Assembly: GCA_916613615.1 (NCBI GenBank)
Contig: OU744726.1
Span: forward strand, 16,743,515-16,807,514
Origin: Steromphala cineraria
Taxonomy: Eukaryota > Mollusca > Gastropoda > Trochida > Trochidae
DNA: 64,000 nt
Reading direction: 5' to 3'
Below the pieces are notes generated by a model, which saw only the letters and a list, made by a program, of their open reading frames with translations, did no database searches and was not told where the DNA came from. The position numbers and the translations under genes are program-made. Positions 42,901 to 54,900 of the stretch are shown piece by piece. The stretch's first letter is position 1. Each line of letters begins with the position of its first letter.

Positions 42901-45900
42901 GGGTCGAAGGGAGGCGCTCTCTTCTTGGACTTCTTCTTTTTCTTCTTCTTCTCTTGAGAATGCTCGGGAGAGCGAGACGTATCTCTCTCAAGAGAGGGCC
43001 CCCTAACGGGCGAGAAATTGTTGACCCTCGCGAAAGGCAAAGGGTCATCCAGCTGGTCCTGGTCTGACGCCTGAGAGTAGGGCAAGCCAAACTCGCCTGG
43101 GTCCTCAGAGATCACAAGATCTGAGTCCAGAGCGCCCGATCCAACAGTCGCCATCGCCGACCCCGAGTTGGAACGCCGAGACGCCCTGTGCCGCTGCTGC
43201 ACCTCGCTCTTCCTAACAGAAGCGCGATAGTCCTTGTGCTGTTGGACTGAGAGTCTCGCGCCCCGACTTGCGAAACCAGCACTTCCCACAGAAGGAGGAG
43301 TAAGGGGAAGCCATCCTGTCGTAGTTCAACGAGACAGGAACTGATCGGGTGTCTGAGACAGACACAGGCTATAAGCTCCGAGTGCCCCAAGCGTCGAGTG
43401 CTCTAAACACGGAACGCTGATCGCTTCAAGCGCCTAGCGGTCCGAGCGCCGATCTCTCCAAACACCGATCTCCAGCGCTACAGGCGCCGAGCTTCACAAG
43501 CGCTTCAAGCGCCGAGCTGCACCCACAGCAAGCGCTACCACGCGCCAAGCGCTTCCGTCGCCTGTCTCCTCACGAGACAAGCGCTTCAGGCGCCTGTCTC
43601 CTCATGGGACAAGCTCTTCAGCCGCCTGTCTCCTCAAGCGCTTCAGGCGCCTGCCTCCACACGCGACACGCGCTTCAGGCACCTGACTCAACTAGCGCCA
43701 ATCGCTGACAGCCCCCAGTGAGCGAGCGGCCCGGCCCTAGCCAGGAAGGCCCGTGCAGCACAAGCGCGGAAAGCACGAGCTGAAATTTGACAACCCAACG
43801 CAGGACGGTCTGTTGATACCACTGCAGAACCCTACAGAAGTAAATCAACCTCACACTCGGAACTCTGCTAGAGAGAAGAGAAGAGGAAGAAAGCAAGTAA
43901 CTAGACTAATCTAGAAGGTCGAGGGAAAACGTTTATTCAGAAACTTAGTAAATTCTGGGGAGCTGCTCAAACACACGTCTGGACAGCTGAACGACAAGGG
44001 AAAAGATGAGGTGGTGACGTCACGCCCCCTAGCGGAGGCTCAGGGACGGGGACAGGGTAGGTAACTCTGTTTGTGTTTACAGTGTTATACTGTGTCGAGT
44101 GGATAATTAAGGGGTAACTATATGGCTACGGTGAGTTGTCTACGAGAGTATGTAAATAATAGTTTCTAAACAATACTATTGTTTTTTTTATCATAAATAA
44201 CTTACATTAAAGATTATTCTTTTTAACTTAAGAGCAAGTTTCTTAATGATGGAAATTTGGTGTTTTTGTGTTGAGTGTCATTCTTTTAAAACTGAAAACC
44301 TTCTTTTACCCCTTTTTCACCAGTAGTTTATTGACCAAACAAAATCTATGGTTAAAGTTTGTTAATTTCTTCTATGCCTCAGGATATGCATTTCACACAT
44401 TGACTATTCTACAAAAAAATATATTTCTACTGTAAGCGAATCATGATATACTTAAGGGTCCTTAAATTCCAATGGAACGTTTAGCAAATATACCTTTACT
44501 CCTAGGGGCAATAATACTCCTAAAGAGGAATTATACTCTCAGGAGTAAAGTGCGCATGTAAAAAGGGCATAAGTGGAAAACAGTAAAGAGTATTTAAGTT
44601 GTTGTTTCATATAAAAAAAACGAAAAGTAAACAGTTCAGACCGCAAAAATGTATATGTTATGTTTTCAAAAGTATTCTGATGATATATCATTTTTAAACT
44701 GAACACGCAATAATGTTACATCACTACAAAACTTTGAAACTTTGAACTTGATTCTTTTTTGAAAAATAAAACATGAGTCTGATGCATTCTCACTGGTAAT
44801 GGTTGATTCGTTTTAGTTGCATGATACATATAGATATTTTTACCCGAGGAGGTGTGTCATGTGACTTTCACGAAACGAGTGTGAATTTTTTGTATTACCC
44901 GAACGAGAGCGCGGGTTATACACAAATTTACATGAGTATCGTATATGTCATATGACACACTTCCTTGGATAATAATTTCTTTATTACCGATTCTAATCCA
45001 TTTTAATTTATTAGAAATATCCAGAGAATGGCTTGCCTCCCTTTTGACGGCCGGCTACAATGACGTCACGAACAATGGTTTTATGACGTCACAGAAGTAA
45101 ATATACGGGAAGTCGCGCTGCAACAATCGTTACTAGACAAAAGTGATATGTGCACATGTGTTCATATTGAAAATAGGTCACTACTATATTTTCCACCCTA
45201 TTGGTAATAAATCAACACATGTAATAGTCAAATCAAGAGTAACGACAGAACAAGATAAGTGATCATCATCTCTTGTAGCTTGATACATCTCCTTTACTTT
45301 TTTCTCCTGTCAGTTTCGAGAAACTTTGTATAATAATATTTGAAATCAGACATACAGTGTATGATAAGATTAACAAAGGAGTATAATTCCTTTCTACCTC
45401 AGTGTAACACGACTTCTCACGAACCAAGTGGTTTTAATGTTATGCCAAGGGAACTCCCACATGTACTAAAAGTCTAAAACTTCCGTCACAGTAAACCTGT
45501 CTTACGCCCGTCTAGGTTACACATGCACATAGTGTATCAACTTCTTAATTGTATGAAATGCGACGTTTCGGTTTAGATACTTACACCGTCATCAAGTAAC
45601 TACTACTAGCACCTACTAGCTGTAAATGACTATACGTGTATTGCAAATGGGTTCATATCAAAGACAATATTAAGGTTACATCGTGATTCTTGTCAAACCC
45701 GGGAATGACAAAGCTAAAAAGATAAAACTTGAAACTGTTTGTACCAAGTATACATGAGGTGTTTCTTGAGCATTCGGGTTTGAAACTTAAATAAGGGTGT
45801 TATTCAACGTTAATTTAAAATCTAATAATGTATTGTGTTTGTATTACAACTTGTACTTGAAGATGAATTTGTCAGATGCTTTGAAGGAGTATCGAAACAT

Positions 45901-48900
45901 GTGGAAACCGAACACTGAAAATCAGGCATTGTCTCATTAAGATTATATGAAAATGTTTAAATACTTGCCATGGCTAATCGACATCACTTGTCATGTGGCC
46001 TCTTTAAATTTAAATGAAGAAGACAGAATTGAAATGGTATCAACCAACAGAGCACTGAAACTTTGACAATTACTACGGTATCAAATGACTTTTCAGCATC
46101 AACAGACAACATCAGAATCACGTCTAAAAGTGGAAGCTGGTGGGAAGGGAGAAAACTGTGCGGGAAGGAGTACGACGGTGATCTCTACATACCAGACTCG
46201 ACGTACATTCCTCCCAATCTTACACAATATAGATACTATTGGGTTGGTGCTTTTGAGACGACAGAGTGGAAATGGGCAGGTACGACAAGCTAACTAAGCC
46301 ATAGAAAAAACGCTATGTTGAGATATAAGTTTGTCAAATCAAGAGAACTGTTATCCTCTCCCTTCCGATCAACACTGTGTACAAGCTGATGACCGTAAGA
46401 TATCCTACGGTCATCCCAAAATGGCGACAGCCGACTACGGTAGGATTTTTCTTTTCCCGATTTCAGCTCTCCGACTACTTGCAGGAATTAACAGCTACCG
46501 GAGATTTGTAGATAATTGTGTGCTCTTCATATCTATATCACGTATAAAGCACGAGGTAACTCTAATAATTGATATGATGCTCGAGAACATGTTACCGATG
46601 ATGACCGTAAGATAATTTCATGATGACCGTAAGATTTGAATGTCAATCTGGGATGATGACCGTAAGATAAATATAAGGCATATTTTAATTTGACGGAACT
46701 TGTCGAATACAGCATACACCTATTGTAATTATCATGTTTTCCGTCTTCGTTACAGATGCTGACATCTCTTGCTACTTTTGCCCTCAATAAATATTGTACG
46801 AATTACATGTATGGTCTTGACTTACAGCACTTGACTTTCAGTATCCGTTTTGAATAATCAACTGCTGCTACAGTTTTTATCAATCTTTCTGAAACGCTTA
46901 TCGGTGATACGCATATTGATTTTTCATAATCAGATTTGATAATTTGTCATCATACTATGCAAAAATTAAATCAGTAACGATTTTGTGATTTCATTCTACA
47001 TTATTGAGAAATAAACATTGTGTGTATTATTGAAGTATACCGAGGTGCTTCATGTGTTATCAGAGTAGTCTTGTTTTTGCGATGTAAATCTGTTTGTCAA
47101 AATTTAAGTTCAAGTAGGAGATGTGACCGATGAGTCATCTCGTTGAAAACTCTGACTGCACTGATTGCATTTGTAGGGGTATTCTCCTATTTGATGCGCC
47201 ATTGTCATGCGTCTTGTTAAAGCCTGTTTTCTCTTGTACATTTTTGCACAGCGGTCGCAACAAAACAGACCTGAAATGAAACAGATTACCTACAATTTAA
47301 AAGCCCACAGATGAAATCATATTTGTCTTTCTGTCTTACTCTTTTTACAAAACGGGTGCCTGAAAAATATTCAGACACGACTTGAGTAAACATAGTAAAC
47401 GATATGAAAAAAATATCTTCTCTCTATAAGACTGGCTTCACCATGACAGTACTATCTTGTATTCTCAGGGTACTGTATGAAAATAACGAACTACGGTATT
47501 ATTTTCATCATAACTAACAAATGAAAAACATATTCATCTCAGCATAATGTTTTAATACATAGACTAGATGAACTTTAATGATGGAAATAAATAAATTCGG
47601 TCATATGAAGGTGACAAATAAAATTATCGATTATTAGTTTAATGTTTGGTGATTGGTTATGTCTGTCCCTCCGTATTTTATGAAAATAAAGTCAAGGTCA
47701 CCCAAAGTGACTGGTGTCTGCGAAATCCCTCAATGTAGGCTGTGACCAAATTTGAAGACATTTGGTCTAACGGTTCATTAGATATCGCGCTAACAAGAAT
47801 CCGGACGTACGTACAGACGCCGCTGAATTCATAGTCCCCCGTTCCGCGTTGCGGCGGGGGACAATAATCATAATCAAACAAAGTCTTAGACATTGTGAAT
47901 ATGCAACATTGAAGGTATGACAATTGTTTATTTCAATATGATTTATCTAAATCAATAAGAATTCGAATTATCTCAATTTAAAATTGTGAAATAATAACAC
48001 TATATTTCAGTAACACAATGCTCAACATATCAGTTCAATACTATAAAAAGTAAAAAGCATGCAAACTGGTTAAACCAAAACAACTATCAAGTGATTGATA
48101 ACAGTTACCTCCAGTACTCGAAGTTGCCTGAATAAGGAATAAAGGATTAATTGAATTGAATATCAATTTCATTACTTGGGTAAATTGTTAAAATTATTTT
48201 TAATTAGCTTTATGAAGTTGAAACTAGTTACTCACCTTTTCCAATTCCATTTCATCAACTGTAATAATCAAAATATTCAGTTAAACATGTTTATAATACC
48301 ATAAAACGAACATTACAGAAATGCGGTTGTTTTAGTTTACGGTCATCATAAAAAACGTTTACGGTCATCTTGGTCGGTCATCTTGGTCGAACAGTGACAT
48401 TATCTTACGGTCATCATCGGTACAATTTTCTCGAGCCTCATATCAATTATTAGAGTACCTCGTGCTTTGTACGTGATATAGATATGAAGAGCACACAATT
48501 ATCTACAAATCTTTGATAGCTGTTATTTCCTGCAAGCAGTCGGAGAGCTGAAATCGGGAAAAGAAAAATCCTACCGCAGTCGGCTGTCGCCATTTTGGGA
48601 TGACCGTAAGATATCTTACGGTCATCAGCTTGTACACAGTGGATCAAGGCTCTGTTCGAATTAGCCAAATACATTGGGTAGAGAGGTAGCAGCATGCAAG
48701 ATGCAATCAAAGCTAACTGTGCTATCAGCGAGTCCGTTTCAAAATTGGTCATTTTCGTTTGCTTCGGCATGATTATAACTTAAACTAGGATTGACCCGTC
48801 AATACAAATTTCTTCAAGACTTCTTCTTTAAACTTCACACAGTGTTTGACCTTCTCTTGCACTTTTGATAAATGAGTATGCAGTAACAGATTCATGATAA

Positions 48901-51900
48901 TCAGAAAAAAAATATATATTGCAGAAAATTCTTCATGTCGGCCAACGTCAAATGTGACTTCATTTTATCTGAGTTATCTGTAACCGTTTTAGAGATATCG
49001 AGGTTTAAAGTTTGTCTTGTAAAAAAACTATTTTCCAACCGCAGTGTGATAAACTTGAACTTAACACTTAACTGTTTCTAAATTGGTCACGAGTTTTCAA
49101 TATATATTTTGATAATCATATCAAATAACTGATAAAGTAAGGGAGAAATTGTTCTTTACATTAAATAAAAAAAAAAAATATCACATTTTAGACCTGTTGT
49201 TTCCTTTTCTAGCTTCTTTATTATCAACTTTCAATGATCAGTGCAATATAACAATTATTGTGCTTGGAATTGCACGTGTGTAGATGTAATCAATATTAAA
49301 GTAGCTTAGGTAATAAAGGATTAATTGGCCTTTGAAATGTGCGAAAAAATTGTAACAACATTCAAGGACATATTGTGTCAGAAATAAAATTGCCTTATCT
49401 GCATGATAGAAAAAAAATAGAAATCAACTTTTCATCGGTAGTAGTTATGGAGCTCAATGCAAGATGTTTTTAATTGTCATATTTCATTTCGTTCACCGGG
49501 ACTTTAGCTAATTTAACAGATCAGAGTAACATAACTACCTTCTATCTTTTATGATGGTAAACTAATTATATCTTATAATATTTTGATCAAGTTTATTCGC
49601 CTTTTTTCAGATAAGAGTCCTTTATGTCGACACATTGGGTATCTGGCACTGAACGGTTCGAGCCATCATTTCAACCTTCCTGGAAATTCAGTTTTGCAAT
49701 GCTACAGAATATGTTTCTACAAAAAATACTTTGGACTCTCTGTAAGACAACTAACTCTAATAATGAAAACAAATATTATGAACCTCGTTATAACATGTCC
49801 TATGTAGTAAGTGGGAACATTTGCTAAGCAAAAGAAACTACGCACTACATCAGTTGAATTCATCATGTAAGATTTCAAATTACAAATATTTCGAGTTCTT
49901 GATTCAATTTTATTGTATTTAAGCTATTGCAAATATGTTGTTATACATCCCATTATAATTCAACAAACTGTGGCGTGTACTTTCTTTTGCCTGTCAGGTT
50001 AAGTAAGGTAATATCGTACATTGCAATGCAAGGCACCAATATGAAGGATAGGGAATTAAAATGTAGGAATTGTATGCAAAGACGGACAAAACTTTCTTTA
50101 CTTGTGATGGGCTTTCAAAGTTCTAGACCGCTGTCATCATGTCCCTGACTCTGAATCTATGGATAACGAAATGTTTAGATCACTCGGGCAATAGCATTCC
50201 CTCTGTTAAATTTGCCCCTTTAAAGGTATCATGCGATATGTGCATCATCGAAATTATGAAAGCAAATTACCGGTAATTGCAACTGCCCGATGATACTACG
50301 TTGTTCAAAATCTGCAGGGTTTAATTTTTTTAAATTATTTTAGTTACTATTACATCATTCAATTTAAAAACATGCACTCGTAAAATGGTTCCTTTAAGTA
50401 GAACAATTCACAAGGTTTCGTAAAATATATTCTGTTGAAAAATCAGTAATAATAATTTACCTTAATACACCAAGAACATTATTTTCAAAAAGAAATAGTT
50501 CAACGTTGTTTTTTGCGTTATATCAATACACATGAAATTTCTGAACATGATTTAATGTGTATGACACTTTCTTAACTATATTATGCCATGTGTAAACACT
50601 CCATTTAGACTAAAAGTGAATTTTAGGCATCGACAGATGTTGTAATGATCATACTTTTATGCCCAAAATAACTATTGTTCATGTGTCAAAACAATGCGAT
50701 AAACTTCGAGTTCAAGACGCCCAAAACAATAGTATAATTACTACGTTGACGTTGAATAAAAACCTCTCTTTCCGTGCCTTATAAGCGAATATCGTGGAAA
50801 TTTCACCCCTTTCCCCTTAATTATTGACAAAATTGTTATGATCATGGTTTCTTTCTTCGTTTAATCATTAAATCAAAAACAAAATTCTGATCAAGAGTGT
50901 AAATATTTCAAATATAAGAAATTTCGTCGTTCGGCGACTTTAAATGTATTGTCTATTTCAAAACTTAAACCTTCCTAAGGTTCATACTGCCGTTACCAAT
51001 GACTGATTAAATGCAGATGCTAAAAGTATGATCAGTTAACTTGAAAAAAAAAATATTAACACTACACCGAACAATACTGACATTCATTTTCAAGAAACGC
51101 TAAACTTGGTTTTTTTTCATAAATGACTACCGGTATATCTTAAAGTAGTTAAATGGTATTTGAATGATGTTTCCTTTTTACAATGTAATGACGTTTTCAT
51201 TAAAGACAATCATATTTTCTGAAACATTTCATCGCCAGGCCCTTTTTGCAGGTAAAAATGTAGAGGGTGCTGAACTTTTATGTTATTTATGTTTATTTCA
51301 AAGAAATAGAAAACGCAACAATGAACCCTAGTGCACATTTTACATAAATGTCATTATGACACTGTTTACTTTTAAGAAATAAGTTAATGTATCAAAACAA
51401 TCTCACAGCAACATAGTTACAATGCACAGTGTCAAACCAATGAATATAAACTATATAATCACTTGACGATTACCGTAACAAGCCCTAACAAATTCTTGCT
51501 GTCAATTGTTAAAATTTCGTTATGCATTGTGTATAAGCTTATTTAACGATATTCCTTAAAACAATATATCAAATACGTGACACTATGGGACATTGCAACG
51601 TGGTTGATCTAAAGCATTTTGTTTGTTGGGGGCTCATGTTTGCTTAGCAAGCATTTTAATTGTCGTTTTTCAACTATTGTGATAGCCTACCAGTAAATTT
51701 ATTTTAAGATCGGTTAAGAATACCCCCGTTTAATCTTATAAAATGTCATTAAGATAGATGCTAAACAAATATCACAATACTGATATTTTAAAATGTGTTT
51801 GAATAATTCATGTCACTATGAAATTCTCCTCCCCGAAGAAAACGACAAGTGCAATTGTGATGGCATAGTGTATTGTGTGTATCCAAGGCTAAGTTTTGTT

Positions 51901-54900
51901 GACATCACCTGTCAAATGCTTACAGTAAGGTATCGGTTGTTTTGTGCAACAATCCCTGAGATGTATATTTCGAATCTTCCTATAATCTATCTTTGAGCTT
52001 TGAGAGTAAAGAGTAATATTGTTGTGTTGAAAGTCTTCGAGATTTAATTTAATGTGTTTTAGGATGATATCATCGGTCTTTGTCTTATTCAAGATATAAT
52101 GAATTGAATTGATTCATGATAGTGCATTGTTCAACAAGAAGCATATTTTAACAGTTGTTGAATATGACCCAAAGCATGAGTGTACTAAACAAGTGATAAT
52201 GTACTTTTAAAACGACTGATTAAAAAACGCTTTCGACAAAAATACGCTTGATGAATTCAGACCTTGTCCAGTGGAAATTCCCTCATACTCATAGAACAAA
52301 TTCGATTCCCGTCAGTGTCTCTATTTTGAAATCCTGAACATCATCTAGAACACGGTCGGTTATAATCGGAATTAACTTTTAATGTTTTACATTATTAATT
52401 TTAAGGGTACTCATTGCTATTGTTTGGACGGCATTGAAGAAGTTGACCAGGTTTCAACTCTTGTAAATGAATATGCCTGCCCTGGAAACGCCGATGAAAA
52501 CTGCGGTAACGCCAGTGGGATGGCGGTTTACACATCTGGTAAGGAGTCGGTCTTTTGCCAAAAGTTATGAAGAAAATACCTGATTGTCTCCCTTTAAAAA
52601 GTTATTTCTTTCATTTAACATATCAACTTTCCTCCTTTAAGTTAACATCCAAGCTAGATAGCTTAGATATTTGAAGAGATATAACAAGATGCATTACCTT
52701 ACCAAAAGTAAGTAATCATTAGCGAAATTTTCATAAGACTTGTTTGTTCAATACTAGTATTCTAAATATTATTGTTGTAGGTATAATTGTTATCATGTGG
52801 AGAAGTCATTTTTCATCATCATATTACCCAAAGCTAGGATAACAACTTTGCTTTGTTTACGTAATTTTCTTTCAAGCATTTATACGTGAATTGATTTTGA
52901 ATGTCAACTGATAGATTGTTAATGGAAAATTATGTATTTGTAACTGATACGATTTCCAATCTACAATATGGCAACAAATCGGTCATATTGCAATCAAACA
53001 TATACAAACATATAAGTAACATGTTAATTTATGGATATTTCGAAATTGTTGACTTACATGTACTTCTCTCCGAGTACTGTAATACATCTGCTTTTCTTTG
53101 TAAACGTCATGTAAAAGGGTCATCATATTTGGGTAGACGTTATGTCTTACAGATGGGGAGAACGTCTGAATTGAAAGAATGTTATCACATTATTGATATT
53201 ATAAGCGTTATTATCCCATCGTTATGTAATACCGTGGGATATAGTCATCGTCCTGTCCGTCTGTATGTCCGTCCGTCCGTCCGTCTGTCCTTCCGTCCGT
53301 CCGTCCGTAATCATTTCGTTTCCGGAGCAGAACTCAAAAACCGGTCCACATATCTTTCTGAAACTTTGCATGTGCATTGCCCACCTACTGAAGTGGTGCC
53401 TTTTGATATTTTCACATTTCTGAAAATTTTATTTTTATTATTTCCATGGAAACGGCTCTTATTTGGACTCTGTTCATGAAAGGTTTCGTTTCATATATAT
53501 AAAACCGGTCCACATATCTTTCTAAAACTTTACATGTGTATTGCCCACCTACTGAAGTGGTGCCTTTTGATATTTTCACATTTCTGAAAGTTTTATTTTT
53601 TATTATTTCCATGGAAACAGCTCTTTTTTGGACTCTGTTCATGAAAGGTTTCGTTTCATATATATTACCTTTTACTATTATGAAGCTTGCTTGAAAAAAT
53701 TACAATTATCTTTCAAAGGTTTACATGTTACGATCATGTGGAACCGGTGGGATATGTCATCTTCTGATGACTCTTGTTAATTTTGTTCCAAACATATGTC
53801 CTGGATCAAAACTGTAAATCTTTTCTGTATTCCTTACTTTTTATCAACAACGAAGCCGTTCTCTGACCCGTATTAACTTAACATGAAACATAAGGAAAAT
53901 CTAGTTTCTATATTAGTAAATATATTTTACCGAAAAGGGTTTGGCACTTCATTTTACATTGTGTGTTTACTCATTACAGCTATACAGACCTTTATAGACC
54001 TAAATGGAGATTGTGCATTTGCATATATATATATGTACAATGGGAGGATTTATCGACAAATCGGTACAGGCACATGCAATGAATCTCATTATGCTATCTG
54101 TTCTAATGCAAGTATGTGTATTTCTTATCTCTTTTTTTAATTAACAAACGCAAATGTGATGGTCTCGTTTTAAATTTAAAAGAAACATCTTTAATCAATA
54201 CGTTATTTTATAAAGCAATCCATACAAATGTGTTCCAACTGTTGACTACGTCATACCAGCAATACGCCATTTTACCTTAAAGATATAAGTATCAACAGTA
54301 CACTGTACATCAACGACTGTATATTGTCTTTTCTTGAACATAACACTTTTCCATTACATTTTCTTCTATTACACTTTTTAACAATCATAGATAGAGAAAG
54401 GGTCTTTAAACAAATCAAGCTCTTCTTAATAAAAGAGATTTTTGGTAGATATAAATACTTATATATTATGTATATGTTTCAGATATTGCAGATGAAAGCT
54501 CCTACTTTTGTTTGGGTAAATATATATTTCTCTTGATTAAAGCAGGAACCTCGTATGACCTGAAATCCTTCTAGATTTGATAACATATAAAACTGTATAT
54601 GGAATAAAAAATGATAAACTAGATTTTTATGCCCCCGAATTGGAGATTCCGGGGATATATTGATTTTGCTCTGTTCGTCTGTCTGTCTGTTTGTCACAAC
54701 AAACTCTTACCTTGCTCATAACCTTTGATTACTTTAGGTAGACCTTTGATATTTCACATGTGCATCTATCATGAAAAGACCTTTCAGATGAGGTCATAAT
54801 TTTTGACCTTGTGACCTTGACCTTGACACAGAAATCATTTCTTTAAACTTTAACCTTGGACATAACATGTGACTAAATAGAGATAGAACTTTGATATATT

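Larger units (their letters stand above)
38163..44163 (-). mobile_element. DIRS-type tyrosine-recombinase retrotransposon, 6.0 kb
   Basis: Order on the minus strand: right terminal repeat, GC-rich leader, gag-like region, RT-RNase H, tyrosine recombinase, internal complementary region, left terminal repeat. The ends are inverted repeats and the interior carries a joined copy of both ends, as in the DIRS group, whose members integrate through a circular intermediate by a recombinase instead of an integrase. AGT stands at both ends (38163-38165 and 44161-44163), while the uninterrupted relative at 56118-56789 has a single AGT there, consistent with no target duplication beyond the shared trinucleotide. 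GC content is visibly higher than in the flanks. It lies in the first intron of gene C. RT and recombinase frames are open; gag has several frame changes, so autonomy is doubtful. Confidence 0.93.
37912..44578. mobile_element. approximately 666-bp TIR element split by the DIRS insertion
   Basis: The outer parts 37912-38162 and 44164-44578 together match 56118-56789 end to end. TIRs start gcccttttacacgcacac and, as reverse complement on the right, gccctttttacatgcgcac. Subterminal repeats are variants of tttactcctaggagtatat. The two outer parts sum to about 666 bp, against 672 bp in the uninterrupted copy, which fixes the DIRS insertion point. No transposase is encoded. Confidence 0.85.

Noticed and set aside
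45061..45095. Two CRE-like tgacgtcac words as a possible promoter
   Set aside because: They lie mid-intron without a nearby start codon or first exon, and the same word occurs inside ligand exons and the DIRS terminal repeats.
52901..53479. 192-codon plus-strand frame
   Set aside because: Its 3' half translates the CCGT microsatellite and a dispersed repeat, and the 5' half shows no domain or splice signals.
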